Assembly (NCBI RefSeq): GCF_003173615.1
Contig: NZ_QGNA01000001.1
Location: 1,364,001-1,428,000 of the forward strand
DNA from: Falsiroseomonas bella
Lineage (GTDB): Bacteria; Pseudomonadota; Alphaproteobacteria; Acetobacterales; Acetobacteraceae
Length of the DNA stretch: 64,000 bases
Direction: 5' to 3'
The notes beneath the pieces are model-generated. The model searched no databases. It had not been told where the DNA came from and worked only from the letters and a program-made list of their open reading frames with translations. Made by a program: the position numbers and the translations under genes. Positions 36,611-45,327 of this stretch are shown here, in pieces; position 1 is the first letter of the stretch, and each line of letters starts with the position of its first letter.

Positions 36611-38326
36611 TTACTCCTCGCCGCCCTGGTTCCGGCGGCGGATGGCGGCGCCCAGGATGTCGCCGAGCGAGGCGCCGGAGTCGGAGGACCCGTACTCCTG
36701 CATCGCCTGGCGCTCCTCCTCGACTTCCTTGCCCTTGATGGTCAGGGCCAGGCGGCGGCCGGCGCGGTCCACGGCGGTGACCTTCGCGTCCACCTTCTCG
36801 CCGATGGCGAAGCGCTCGGGGCGCTGGTCGGCGCGGTCGCGGGCGAGCTCGGCGCGACGGATGAAGCCCGTCAGCACGTCGTCCACCTTCACCTCGATGC
36901 CGTTGGACTCGACCTTGGTCACCACGCAGGTGACGACCTCGCCCTTGCGGATGCGATCCAGCACTTCCGCGGCCGGGTCGGCCTGGAGCTGCTTGATGCC
37001 GAGGGAGATGCGCTCCTTCTCGACATCCACGTCCAGCACCTTCGCCTTGACGGTGTCGCCCTTCTTGAAGTGCTGCATGGCGACCTCGCCGGGCTCGTCC
37101 CAGCTGAGGTCGGACATGTGCACCATGCCGTCGAGATCCGGGCCGAGGCCGATGAACAGGCCGAACTCGGTGATGTTGCGGATCTCGCCCTCGATGACGG
37201 CGCCGGGCGGGTTCGCTTCGGCGAAGACATCCCAGGGGTTGCCCACGGCCTGCTTGAGGCCGAGCGAGATGCGCCGCTTCGGGCCGTCCACGTCGAGGAT
37301 GACCACGTCCACTTCCTGGCTGGTCGCGACGATCTTGCCCGGATGGACGTTCTTCTTCGTCCAGGACATCTCGCTGACGTGCACGAGGCCCTCGACCCCC
37401 GGCTCCAGCTCCACGAAGGCGCCGTAGTCGGTGATGTTGGTGACGCGGCCGGAGAACTTGCCGCCGACCGGGTACTTCGTCGCGACATTCTCCCACGGGT
37501 CGGCCATCAGCTGCTTCATGCCGAGGCTGATGCGCTGGGTCTCCGGGTTGAAGCGGATGACCTGCACCTTGACCTGCTGGCCGATGGTGAGCGCCTCGCT
37601 CGGATGGTTGATGCGGCGCCACGCGATGTCCGTCACGTGCAGCAGGCCGTCCACGCCGCCGAGGTCCACGAAGGCGCCGTAGTCGGTGATGTTCTTCACC
37701 ACGCCGTCGAGCACCATGCCTTCCTTCAGGCCCTGGACGAGTTCCGCGCGCTGCTCGGCGCGGGTCTCTTCCAGCACGGCGCGGCGGCTGACGACGATGT
37801 TGCCGCGGGCGCGGTCCATCTTGAGGATCTGGAAGGGCTGCGGGCTGCCCATCAGCGGCGTCACGTCGCGGACCGGGCGGATGTCCACCTGGCTGCCCGG
37901 CAGGAACGCGACCGCGCCGCCGAGATCCACGGTGAAGCCGCCCTTGACGCGGCCGAAGATCACGCCGTTCACGCGCTGCTGCGCGGTGAAGGACTTCTCG
38001 AGGTTGGTCCAGGCTTCCTCGCGGCGGGCCTTCTCGCGCGAGAGGATGATGGCGCCGTCACGGTCCTCGTAGCGCTCGACGAAGAGCTCGATGCTGTCGC
38101 CGACCTTGACGTCCGGCTTCTGGCCCTGCGGGGCGAATTCCTTGAGCGGCACGCGGCCTTCGGACTTGAGGCCGACATCCACGACGGCGACGTCGTCGTC
38201 GATACGGACGACCTTGCCGGTGATGACGGAGCCGGCGAAGCCGGTGTTGTCGCCGAGCGTGGCGTCGAGGAGGGCGGCGAAATCCTCTTCCGCGGAGGGG
38301 CGGGCGAGGGTGGTGGCACTTGCCAT
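36611..38326 (-). CDS. rpsA: 30S ribosomal protein S1
   Basis: A 571-residue protein with six S1 (OB-fold) repeats, for example V-V-K-N-I-T-D-Y-G-A-F-V-D-L in the third and R-V-T-N-I-T-D-Y-G-A-F-V-E-L in the fourth. S1 binds mRNA and helps start translation. The start at 38326 (M-A-S-A-T-T-L) gives normal length; the upstream open frame is not S1-like. The gene is preceded by a long leader, fitting autogenous control, and followed by a strong terminator. Confidence 0.97.
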   Translation of the reverse strand: MASATTLARPSAEEDFAALLDATLGDNTGFAGSVITGKVVRIDDDVAVVDVGLKSEGRVPLKEFAPQGQKPDVKVGDSIELFVERYEDRDGAIILSREKARREEAWTNLEKSFTAQQRVNGVIFGRVKGGFTVDLGGAVAFLPGSQVDIRPVRDVTPLMGSPQPFQILKMDRARGNIVVSRRAVLEETRAEQRAELVQGLKEGMVLDGVVKNITDYGAFVDLGGVDGLLHVTDIAWRRINHPSEALTIGQQVKVQVIRFNPETQRISLGMKQLMADPWENVATKYPVGGKFSGRVTNITDYGAFVELEPGVEGLVHVSEMSWTKKNVHPGKIVATSQEVDVVILDVDGPKRRISLGLKQAVGNPWDVFAEANPPGAVIEGEIRNITEFGLFIGLGPDLDGMVHMSDLSWDEPGEVAMQHFKKGDTVKAKVLDVDVEKERISLGIKQLQADPAAEVLDRIRKGEVVTCVVTKVESNGIEVKVDDVLTGFIRRAELARDRADQRPERFAIGEKVDAKVTAVDRAGRRLALTIKGKEVEEERQAMQEYGSSDSGASLGDILGAAIRRRNQGGEE

Positions 38327-38693
38327 GCGGTGGGTGGTTCCTGGATCTGGCCCGATGCGGGCCAAGGGGTATGCGCCCCCGCGGGCCTCGCCCACGGGCA
38401 CGACCTGGCTGCGTCGGTCCCCTGTGGATCCGGGCGGCCCTTCGGCTGAAGGCGGTGTGACGGTCCGCCGCTCCCGGCCCCTGCTGTGGCGGCTGATCCC
38501 TCGCGGAATCGTCCCCGGACCGCCGTAACGAAGGGCACCGCAGCGCCCGGGGGCGTGCGGTTCGGCGGTGCGGTTACGCCGCAAAGCTTAACGGAGTCAA
38601 GGGAAATCGGCCCATGCGGCGGCGATCCGGCCGGAATCTGGCGCTCGCGGCGCGGTCTGCGGCAAGCTCACGGCCCGATCCCCGGAGACGACC
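38327..38693. other. 367-base gap: rpsA leader and cupin upstream region
   Basis: This is the only gap above 300 bases. It separates the divergent rpsA and cupin genes. Apart from the rpsA promoter candidate I see no RNA gene, no strong hairpin and no repeat. If that promoter is used, the rpsA leader is about 240 bases. Confidence 0.6.
38571..38600 (-). promoter_or_regulatory. Candidate rpsA promoter
   Basis: On the minus strand TTGACT (complement of 38595-38600) is followed after 18 bases by TAACCG (complement of 38571-38576). The -35 is strong and the -10 partial. Position fits a long-leader rpsA transcript. Confidence 0.4.
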
Positions 38694-39074
38694 ATGTCCG
38701 CCAGCCGCACCCTGCCCCCCTCCGCCCGTCCCTTCACGCGCTCCGCCGAGGCGGAGACGACGGTGATCACCGCGGTGGAGGGCCGGCCCCTGCCGGGTCC
38801 GGTGCGGCTGCGGACGTTGGCGGTCACGCCGAGCATGGTCTTCGTCGAGACCACCTTCGCGCCCGGCGTCGGCTCCCCGCCGCACAGCCATGCCGACCAT
38901 GACTCCATCGTCTATGTCGTGCGCGGGCGGATGCGCGTGACGATCGGCGGGGAGACCTGGGAAGCCGGACCGGGCGACGCGTTCCAGCACCTGCCCGGCG
39001 TCGTGCATCACATGGAGGCGCTGGAGGAGACGGTGACGGTGGAGGTGAAGAGCCCGCCGGTCAGGACCTGGTAG
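38694..39074 (+). CDS. Cupin domain protein
   Basis: A 126-residue small cupin. Motif 1 is P-P-H-S-H-A-D-H-D-S-I-V-Y-V-V-R-G and motif 2 is G-D-A-F-Q-H-L-P-G-V-V-H-H, giving His residues for a metal site. The substrate is unknown; such proteins are often sugar- or metal-binding. It is the only plus-strand gene within a long minus-strand block. Its last 14 bases overlap the end of the convergent hydrolase gene. Confidence 0.85.
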   Translation: MSASRTLPPSARPFTRSAEAETTVITAVEGRPLPGPVRLRTLAVTPSMVFVETTFAPGVGSPPHSHADHDSIVYVVRGRMRVTIGGETWEAGPGDAFQHLPGVVHHMEALEETVTVEVKSPPVRTW

Positions 39075-39978
39075 GCAGACCGAACAGGCGGCCGATGAAC
39101 GCCAGCGCATCCGCCCGCGCCGCGGCGCCGGCCGCGGAATGGCCGCCGACATGCGCTTCCCGCGCGACGCAGGGATCGTCATAGGTGAAGGGCGCGCCGG
39201 TCGCGGCATTCACCAGCAGGCCGGGCTCGATCTCCTCGATGCGACAGTCCCGCACGCTCTGCGCCGGGCCGCGCGCCGCGGCGCCGGACAGCGGGTTGTC
39301 GAAGCCGTGGTGGCCGCCGGGATATTCCAGCAGCGCCGCGTCATGACCGGCCGCGGCCAGGCGCTCTACATGCTCGCGCGCGCGGGAGAGCGGGTTCATG
39401 TCGTCCGGCGTGCCGTGGAACACCCGGATCGGCCCGGGGATCATCGCCGTGTCCTCCAGGTAGCGCGTCGCGCAATCCGGGTAGAAGGCGAGGTTGCCGA
39501 CCGGCCGCGGGCCGTCAGGGTTCCACAGCCGGTGGAACCGCGCCATCGCTGCATAGAGCGCACCCTGCCCGCCGCGCGAGAAGCCGAGCACCGCAAGCCG
39601 CGCGGGATCGAGCAGCGGATGCGCCGCCAGCAGCGCGAGGGCGCGGTAGATGTCGAGGCAGAAGGCCAGCCGCCCGAGACGCGCCTGGTCCTGCGAGACG
39701 CTGGCGAGGCCGCGCCCGCTGAACCCGTCCAGCACGCAGGCCGCCGCACCCATCGCGTTGATCTGCCGCACCCAGAGCGGAATGGACGGCCCGATCCCGC
39801 CGGAGCCATGCATCAGCAGCACGCAGGGCTGCCGTCCGCCCCCTTGGGCCAGCGACAGCATCGCCGCGAGCGTGGTCGGCGCACCAACGGCCTCGCCGCG
39901 CAGGAATTGCGCGTCGCTCAGGGTCAGCGTCTGCACCGGATGCAACTCGATGCGCGCGGGCAGGTCGCTGAGGCTCAT
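39061..39978 (-). CDS. Alpha/beta hydrolase (dienelactone hydrolase-like)
   Basis: A 305-residue alpha/beta hydrolase. The nucleophile elbow is G-F-S-R-G-G; the likely acid is the Asp in G-T-P-D-D-M-N and the His is in G-G-H-H-G-F-D. The oxyanion region H-G-S-G-G-I-G is upstream. No signal peptide is evident. The substrate is not predictable. Its ATG overlaps the cmk stop by 4 bases, so it is co-translated with aroA-cmk, although no role in shikimate or nucleotide metabolism is known for this family. Confidence 0.82.
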   Translation of the reverse strand: MSLSDLPARIELHPVQTLTLSDAQFLRGEAVGAPTTLAAMLSLAQGGGRQPCVLLMHGSGGIGPSIPLWVRQINAMGAAACVLDGFSGRGLASVSQDQARLGRLAFCLDIYRALALLAAHPLLDPARLAVLGFSRGGQGALYAAMARFHRLWNPDGPRPVGNLAFYPDCATRYLEDTAMIPGPIRVFHGTPDDMNPLSRAREHVERLAAAGHDAALLEYPGGHHGFDNPLSGAAARGPAQSVRDCRIEEIEPGLLVNAATGAPFTYDDPCVAREAHVGGHSAAGAAARADALAFIGRLFGLPTRS

Positions 39979-40610
39979 GCCGGCATCCGTGCGCGCACGA
40001 GGTCCAGCGCCGCGGCAAAGGCGGCGGCTGCGTCGAGATCCGTGGTGTCCAGCACCACCGCATCGGGGGCAGGCTTCATCGGCGCGGTGGCGCGCTGCGC
40101 ATCCTGCGCGTCGCGCGCGGCCATCTCGGCCTCCACCTCCGCAAGGTCGCGCGTGACGCCCTTGCCCTGCAGTTCCAGCCAGCGCCGCTTCGCACGCGCG
40201 GCGGGGCTGGCGGTGACGAAGAGCTTGGCCGGGGCGTCGGGGAAGATGACGGTGCCGATGTCGCGCCCGTCCATCACCGCGCCGTGGCGGCGGCCGAAAT
40301 CGCGCTGCCAGTCGAGCAGCGCCGCGCGCACCTCCGGGATCACCGCGACGGCGGAGGAGGCCATGTCGGCCTCCGGGGTGCGGAGGTCCTTCCGTTCCAG
40401 GTCGGCCGCCGTCAGCGCGCGGGCCTCGGCCGCGGCGGTGGTTGCGTCGCGCGGATCGCCGCCGCGGTCGAGCACGCGGCGCCCCACCGCACGGTAGAGC
40501 AGGCCGGTGTCGAGATAGGGCAGGCCAAGCTCGGCGGCGAGCCTGCGGGCAAGCGTGCCCTTGCCGGCGGCTGCCGGACCATCGACGGCAACGACCCGCG
40601 GCGCGCTCAC
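39975..40610 (-). CDS. cmk: (d)CMP kinase
   Basis: A 211-residue P-loop kinase with G-P-A-A-A-G-K-G-T at 11-19, the [11 protein letters not shown] lid/NMP motif and [10 protein letters not shown]. It phosphorylates CMP and dCMP. The GTG at 40610 overlaps the aroA stop (GTGA), the common aroA-cmk-rpsA order of alphaproteobacteria, with a hydrolase gene added. Confidence 0.94.
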   Translation of the reverse strand: MSAPRVVAVDGPAAAGKGTLARRLAAELGLPYLDTGLLYRAVGRRVLDRGGDPRDATTAAAEARALTAADLERKDLRTPEADMASSAVAVIPEVRAALLDWQRDFGRRHGAVMDGRDIGTVIFPDAPAKLFVTASPAARAKRRWLELQGKGVTRDLAEVEAEMAARDAQDAQRATAPMKPAPDAVVLDTTDLDAAAAFAAALDLVRARMPA

Positions 40611-41974
40611 GGCGCGCCCAGCGCCTCCCCGCCCGCCAGCCGGTTCATCAGCGCGGCGAAGCCGGGGAAGGAGGTCTCGATGAAGGCGGCGTCGTCGGCC
40701 GTGACGGGGCGTTGCGCCGCCAGGCCGAGCACCAGCGCGCTCATCGCGATGCGGTGGTCCATATGGGTCACCACGGTGCCGCCGCCGGGCGGCGGGCCGC
40801 CCGCGCCATGCACGACCAGGTCGTCCCCCTCGATCGCGAAGCGGATGCCGTTCGCTTCCAGCAGCGCGGCGGTGGCGGCCAGGCGGTCGCTCTCCTTCAC
40901 GCGCAGCTCCTTGAGCCCGCGCATGCGCGTGGTGCCCGCGGCGGCGGCGGCGGCCACGGCGAGGATCGGGTATTCGTCGATCATCGAGGGCGCACGCTCG
41001 GGCGGGACATCCACGGCGCGGAGTGCGGAAGCCTTCACGCGCAGGTCGGCCACCGGCTCCCCGCCCTCGATCCGCTCGTCCAGGCGGGTGATGTCGGCGC
41101 CCATCTCGGCGAGAGTGGCGAAGAGGCCGGCGCGCAGCGGGTTCATCCCCACGCCGCGCAGCAGGATCTCGCTGCCCGGCACCAGCAGGGCCGCGACCGC
41201 GGGGAAGGCGGCCGAGGAAGGGTCGCCGGGCACCACCACCGGCGCGGCGACCAGCTCCGGCTGGCCGGTGAGTTCGATCACGCGGCCGTGGCCCTCGATG
41301 CCGACTTCGACGGTCGCGCCGAAGTGACGGAGCATGTTCTCCGTGTGGTCGCGCGTCGCCTCGGGCTCCACCACGCGGGTGATGCCGCGGGCGCAGAGCC
41401 CCGCCAGCAGGCAGGCCGATTTCACCTGCGCCGAGGGCACGGGCACGCGATAGTCGAGTGGCAGGGGATCGGCCGCGCCCTCCACCGCCAGCGGCAGCCG
41501 GCCGCCGGCGCGGGTGGCGAAGCGGGCGCCGGTGGCCGACAGCGGCTCGGTCACCCGCTTCATCGGGCGCTTCCGCAGGCTGGCATCGCCCGTCATCACC
41601 GCGAACAGCTTGTGGCCGGCCAGAAGGCCGCAGAGCAGCCGCGCCGCGGTGCCGGAATTGCCCATGTCCAGCACGTCCTCGGGCTCGACCAGGCCACCGA
41701 TGCCGCGGCCGGCCACGCGCCAATGCCCGCCGCCGAGATTCTGCACCGTCGCGCCGAGCGCGCGCATCGCCGCCGCGGTCCGCAGCACGTCCTCGCCTTC
41801 CAGCAGCCCGGTGATCTCGGTGGTGCCGACCGCGAGGGCGCCGAACATCAGGGCGCGGTGCGAGATGGACTTGTCCCCGGGGACGGCGGCCTTGCCCGAA
41901 AGGGGCCGGGCGGGCGCCCGGGCGGCCAGGAGACGAGCGGCGGGGGTGTCGTGCATGGGCGGCGCGTTTGACAT
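40607..41974 (-). CDS. aroA: 3-phosphoshikimate 1-carboxyvinyltransferase (EPSP synthase)
   Basis: A 455-residue EPSP synthase. Visible are G-D-K-S-I-S-H-R-A at the start of the shikimate-phosphate site, [12 protein letters not shown], and [10 protein letters not shown]; the Ala following G-N-S-G-T fits class II-like EPSPS, as in other alphaproteobacteria. It makes EPSP for aromatic amino acids. Two close starts exist, ATG 41974 and ATG 41956; the first is given. It is divergent from the TIGR02300 gene with only 102 bases between. Confidence 0.94.
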   Translation of the reverse strand: MSNAPPMHDTPAARLLAARAPARPLSGKAAVPGDKSISHRALMFGALAVGTTEITGLLEGEDVLRTAAAMRALGATVQNLGGGHWRVAGRGIGGLVEPEDVLDMGNSGTAARLLCGLLAGHKLFAVMTGDASLRKRPMKRVTEPLSATGARFATRAGGRLPLAVEGAADPLPLDYRVPVPSAQVKSACLLAGLCARGITRVVEPEATRDHTENMLRHFGATVEVGIEGHGRVIELTGQPELVAAPVVVPGDPSSAAFPAVAALLVPGSEILLRGVGMNPLRAGLFATLAEMGADITRLDERIEGGEPVADLRVKASALRAVDVPPERAPSMIDEYPILAVAAAAAAGTTRMRGLKELRVKESDRLAATAALLEANGIRFAIEGDDLVVHGAGGPPPGGGTVVTHMDHRIAMSALVLGLAAQRPVTADDAAFIETSFPGFAALMNRLAGGEALGAP

Positions 41975-42013
41975 GGGGGGCGCAAAGTGGCAATCGCGCG
42001 GGTCATTTTTCAG

Positions 42014-42063
42014 CCCCGCAGCGCGCAGCCGCCACACCAACCCTGCGCGCTGCGGGGCCTTTT
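42014..42063 (+). terminator. Strong hairpin with T-run in the aroA/TIGR02300 divergent gap
   Basis: CCCCGCAGCGCGCAG (42014-42028) pairs perfectly with CTGCGCGCTGCGGGG (42043-42057): a 15-bp stem, 14-base loop, then CCTTTT (42058-42063). On the plus strand this is terminator-like, but it stands 13 bases before the ATG of the plus-strand gene and there is no plus-strand gene upstream. It could be a leader attenuator or the end of a short RNA. Confidence 0.7.
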
Positions 42064-42076
42064 GCGAGAACACTCC

Positions 42077-42400
42077 ATGGCCAAGCCTGAACTCGGACTG
42101 AAGCGCGTCTGCGTCGCCTGCGGCACGAAGTTCTACGACCTGATGCGCGCACCGGCGATCTGCCCGAAATGCGGCACCGAGCAGCCGGCGGAGCAGCCGA
42201 AGCTGAAGCGCGCCCCCGCGCCGCCGGATGACCGCGTGAAGAAGCGCGCCGCCCCGGCCGAGGCCGATGCCGACGACATCGTCGAGGTGGACGCCGAGGA
42301 GGGCGACGAGGCGATCGAGGACGCCGAGGAGCTCGAGGACGCGGACGAGACGCTCGGCGACGAGATCGAGGTCGAGAGCGACCGCGAGGAAGAGACCTGA
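42077..42400 (+). CDS. TIGR02300 family protein
   Basis: A 107-residue alphaproteobacterial protein of unknown role. The N terminus is a zinc-ribbon-like module, [11 protein letters not shown] then C-P-K-C-G; the second half is almost wholly acidic (D/E-rich), so the protein is very acidic and likely disordered there. Start ATG 42077 (M-A-K-P-E-L) is chosen; the frame is open to GTG 41987 but that region holds the hairpin. The aroA-adjacent, divergent location is conserved in related genomes as far as I know. Confidence 0.88.
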   Translation: MAKPELGLKRVCVACGTKFYDLMRAPAICPKCGTEQPAEQPKLKRAPAPPDDRVKKRAAPAEADADDIVEVDAEEGDEAIEDAEELEDADETLGDEIEVESDREEET

Positions 42401-42428
42401 TCCTCGCCGCGCGGGCCGGGGCGACGGC

Positions 42429-43118
42429 GTGTCGCCCTTCCGCATCGGCCTGACCGAGGCCCTCGGCGCCCCGGCACTCGCCATGGGCGCCACCTTCCTG
42501 GCCTTCGGCGCCGCGGTCGCCGAGGTCGGGCTGACGCTCTCCTGGGCGCTGCTCTGCACCGCGACGGTCTATGGGATGGCGGGGCAGCTCGTGCTGCTGG
42601 GGCTGGCCGCCGGGCCGGGCGGAGCGGTGCTGCCGGCCGTCGTCGCTGCAACGGCCGCCAATGCCCGCTTCCTGCCGATGTCGGTGGCGATCGCGCCGCT
42701 GCTCGGGCGCGGCTGGAAGCGCGCCCTGGCGCTGCCTTTCATCGCGATCACGCCCTGGGCGCCGGCGATGCGCCGGCTGCCCGGCCTGCCGGAGCCGGAC
42801 CGGCTGGCCTGGTTCCTGGGATTCGCACTGGCCTCCTGGACGGCGGCACTGGCGGCGACGGCGGCGGGGCATCTGCTGGCGCCGCACCTGCCGCCCTTCC
42901 TCCGCGCCGCGTTGCTGTTCACCAACCCGCTCTATTTCGGCCTGCTGCTGGCGGCCGACCTGGCGCGGCCGGGCGTGCGCCCCGCGGTGATCGGCGGAAT
43001 CGTGGCGGCGCCGCTGGCGCTCTGGCTCGGCCCGGCCTGGGGGCTGCTGGCGGCGGGGCTGGCGGGCGGCACTGCCGCTTTCCTCTGGCAGCGACGCGGG
43101 AAGGGGTCGCGCCGGTGA
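42429..43118 (+). CDS. azlC: AzlC family branched-chain amino acid exporter, large subunit
   Basis: A 229-residue membrane protein with about seven hydrophobic segments and the AzlC pattern A-N-A-R-F-L-P-M-S (near 76-84) and P-F-R-I-G at the N terminus. With AzlD it exports branched-chain or aromatic amino acids. The GTG 42429 is chosen because it starts the V-S-P-F-R-I-G family N terminus. It overlaps azlD by 4 bases. Confidence 0.9.
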   Translation: MSPFRIGLTEALGAPALAMGATFLAFGAAVAEVGLTLSWALLCTATVYGMAGQLVLLGLAAGPGGAVLPAVVAATAANARFLPMSVAIAPLLGRGWKRALALPFIAITPWAPAMRRLPGLPEPDRLAWFLGFALASWTAALAATAAGHLLAPHLPPFLRAALLFTNPLYFGLLLAADLARPGVRPAVIGGIVAAPLALWLGPAWGLLAAGLAGGTAAFLWQRRGKGSRR

Positions 43119-43438
43119 CCGGTGCCGACCTCGCCCTGGCGCTGACCGTTGCCGCGATGGTGACGCTGCGCGGCGCGGGGCTGCTGCTGGGCGGCGTGCT
43201 GCGGCCCGATCATCCGGTGATCGCCTGGGCGGCCGCCGTCTCGGTCGCGACGCTCGCCGCCTTCGTCGTGCTGGCGATCGCCGTGCCGGGCGGGCTGCTG
43301 GCGACGGTGCCCTGGCCGGCGCGGGTGGCGGGCGTGCTGGCCGGCGCGCTGGGGTGGCGGCTGTTCCGCGGCGCGCTGCTGCCGGCCCTGCTGACCGGCC
43401 TGGCCGGGCTGATGCTCAGCTGGTGGGCGCTGGGCTGA
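43115..43438 (+). CDS. azlD: AzlD domain protein
   Basis: A 107-residue, four-segment membrane protein of the AzlD family, the small partner of AzlC (4-base overlap). It has a G-A-G-L-L-L-G-G stretch in the first segment region and W-P-A-R-V-A-G-V near residue 70. Its 3' end overlaps the convergent amidohydrolase gene by 23 bases. Confidence 0.87.
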   Translation: MTGADLALALTVAAMVTLRGAGLLLGGVLRPDHPVIAWAAAVSVATLAAFVVLAIAVPGGLLATVPWPARVAGVLAGALGWRLFRGALLPALLTGLAGLMLSWWALG

Positions 43439-44276
43439 ACCCGTAGAGAAGCGCCGGATTCTCCACCAGGATCTTTTGGCGCGTTGAAGCGTCCGGCGCC
43501 CAGTCGGTGAGCGCGTCGAGCAGCGCGGCGTCGTCCGGCATCGCCGTCGCGTTCGGATGCGGCCAGTTGGTGCCCCAGAGCATGCGATCCGGCGCGGACC
43601 GCACCAGCGCACGGGCAAGATCGCGCACGGCAAAGGGATCGGCCTGGTCCAGCGCATAGGGCGACGAAAACTTCACCCAGCCGGTGCCGGCCTGCAGCCG
43701 GTCCATCACCACGCACCAGGCGGGATGCGCCGCCCAGTCCCGCAGCGGCAGCAGCGCGAAATGGTCGAACACCACGTCGCAGGGCGCGGCGCGCAGCACA
43801 TCGGCGAGGTCGGCGATCATCGCCGCGGTCATGAACACCTGCAGATGCCAGCCGACGTCCGCCAGCCGCTTCGCCAGCGGCGCGACATCCGCGGCTGTCA
43901 GCGGAGGGCCGGAGACGAGGTTGGCGCGCGCGCCGCGCACGCCCTTCGCCGCCATGACGCGCAGATCGGCGGGCTTCGCATCGGGCGGCACCACCGCGAC
44001 CATGCGCGCGCGCTCGCCGGCCTGCTCCAGCGCCGCCAGGTGCAGCGAATTGTCGAAGCCATAGGTGGAAGGCTGGATCAGCACATGCCGCTGCACGCCG
44101 AGCCGCGCCAGCAGCCGCGCATGATCGGCCAGCGTCGCCGTCGCATGCGGCCGCCCGCCCGGCGCGATCGGCGCGGCGGCGTCGTAGACATGGTGGTGGC
44201 AGTCCACCGCGCCGGCCGGCACCGCGAGCCTCGGCCGTTCGGTGCCGCGGGTGAAGGGAATGGCGTGCTGCTCCAT
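43416..44276 (-). CDS. Amidohydrolase (PDC-lactonase-like)
   Basis: A 286-residue TIM-barrel hydrolase of the amidohydrolase 2 superfamily. The metal-binding start of the barrel is V-D-C-H-H-H-V-Y-D, and the C-terminal Asp-containing motif is W-G-T-N-W-P-H-P. It resembles 2-pyrone-4,6-dicarboxylate lactonase (LigI) and related proteins, but the substrate is not certain. Start 44276 gives M-E-Q-H-A-I-P-F; an upstream ATG at 44336 is less family-like. It is divergent from the dehydrogenase gene by 37 bases. Confidence 0.82.
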   Translation of the reverse strand: MEQHAIPFTRGTERPRLAVPAGAVDCHHHVYDAAAPIAPGGRPHATATLADHARLLARLGVQRHVLIQPSTYGFDNSLHLAALEQAGERARMVAVVPPDAKPADLRVMAAKGVRGARANLVSGPPLTAADVAPLAKRLADVGWHLQVFMTAAMIADLADVLRAAPCDVVFDHFALLPLRDWAAHPAWCVVMDRLQAGTGWVKFSSPYALDQADPFAVRDLARALVRSAPDRMLWGTNWPHPNATAMPDDAALLDALTDWAPDASTRQKILVENPALLYGFSPAPTS

Positions 44277-44313
44277 AGGGTCTAGGCTAGCCCGGCCCCG
44301 AGGAGGAAACGAG

Positions 44314-45327
44314 ATGCGCGTGCTGCTGACGCACACCCCCGAGATGCGCGTGAACTACTACCCAGACCGCGCGCTCGCCGCGCTGCGCCAGGTGGCGGAG
44401 GTGGTGCTGCACGACGGCGAGGCGCCGCTGTCGGGCCTCGCGCTGGCGCGCGCGGCGGCGGGTTGCCAGGCCATCGTGGCGGACCGCGCGACGCCGGGCA
44501 CGAAGGAGACCTTCGACAACGCGCCCGACCTCGTCGCCTTCCTCCGCGTGGCCGTGGATGTCTCGACGATCGACATCGCGGCGGCGTCCTCGCAGGGCGT
44601 GCTGGTGACGCAGGCGACGCCGGGCTTCGGCGCGAGCGTGTCGGAACTCGCCATCGGCATGATGGTGGACCTCGCGCGCAACGTCTCCGAATACACGGTG
44701 GCCTACCAGGCCGGCCGCCTGCCGGAGCCGCGCATGGGCCGCCAGCTGGAAGGCCGTACGCTGGGGCTGGTCGGCTATGGGCTCATCGCGCGGCGGATCG
44801 CCACGGTCGCGCTGGCGATGCGCATGAGCGTCATCGCGCATGACCCCTTCGCACCGATCGAGGATGCGGGCGTGGAATCCGTGCCGCTGGACCGCGTCTG
44901 GGCCGAGAGCGACGTGGTGATGCCGCTCGCGGTCTCGATCCCCGCGACGCGGCACATCGTCAACGCGGCCTCGCTCGCCGCGATGAAGCGGGGCGTGCTG
45001 CTGGTGAATCTCTCGCGCGGCGAGCTGGTGGACGAGGCGGCGCTGGCGGCGGCGCTGGGCAGCGGGCATGTCGCGGGCTTCGCGATGGATGTCGGCAGCG
45101 CGCCCGACCAGCGCCCGGACCCGGCGCTCGCCGCGCGCGCGAATGTCGTGGCGACGCCGCATATCGGCGGGCTGACGCCTGAAGCGGCGGAGCACCAGGC
45201 GATGGATACGGTGCGCCAGGTGGCGGATTTGGCGCGCGGCGTGATGCCGGAGCGCGGGCTGAATGCGAAGAAGGCGACGCGGCTCGCGCGCCTCGGCATC
45301 ACCCCTTCGGCAGCACCCAGCGGTTGA
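44314..45327 (+). CDS. D-2-hydroxyacid dehydrogenase family protein
   Basis: A 337-residue dehydrogenase of the PGDH/GyaR type. The NAD fold has G-L-V-G-Y-G-L-I-A-R-R (about 149-159); the catalytic Arg is in N-L-S-R-G-E-L-V-D and the His in T-P-H-I-G-G-L-T. The usual D-V-x-x-x-E-P block reads D-V-G-S-A-P-D-Q-R-P, so the expected catalytic Glu is not evident. AGGAGG lies 8 bases before ATG 44314. The C terminus overlaps the convergent MFS gene by 29 bases. Neighbouring amidohydrolase and MFS genes hint at uptake and use of an organic acid, which is inference. Confidence 0.85.
   Translation: MRVLLTHTPEMRVNYYPDRALAALRQVAEVVLHDGEAPLSGLALARAAAGCQAIVADRATPGTKETFDNAPDLVAFLRVAVDVSTIDIAAASSQGVLVTQATPGFGASVSELAIGMMVDLARNVSEYTVAYQAGRLPEPRMGRQLEGRTLGLVGYGLIARRIATVALAMRMSVIAHDPFAPIEDAGVESVPLDRVWAESDVVMPLAVSIPATRHIVNAASLAAMKRGVLLVNLSRGELVDEAALAAALGSGHVAGFAMDVGSAPDQRPDPALAARANVVATPHIGGLTPEAAEHQAMDTVRQVADLARGVMPERGLNAKKATRLARLGITPSAAPSG

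Noticed and set aside
40607-42559. An aroA with a very long N-terminal extension
   Set aside because: The open frame runs upstream across the divergent TIGR02300 gene, but AroA homology begins near 41974/41956.
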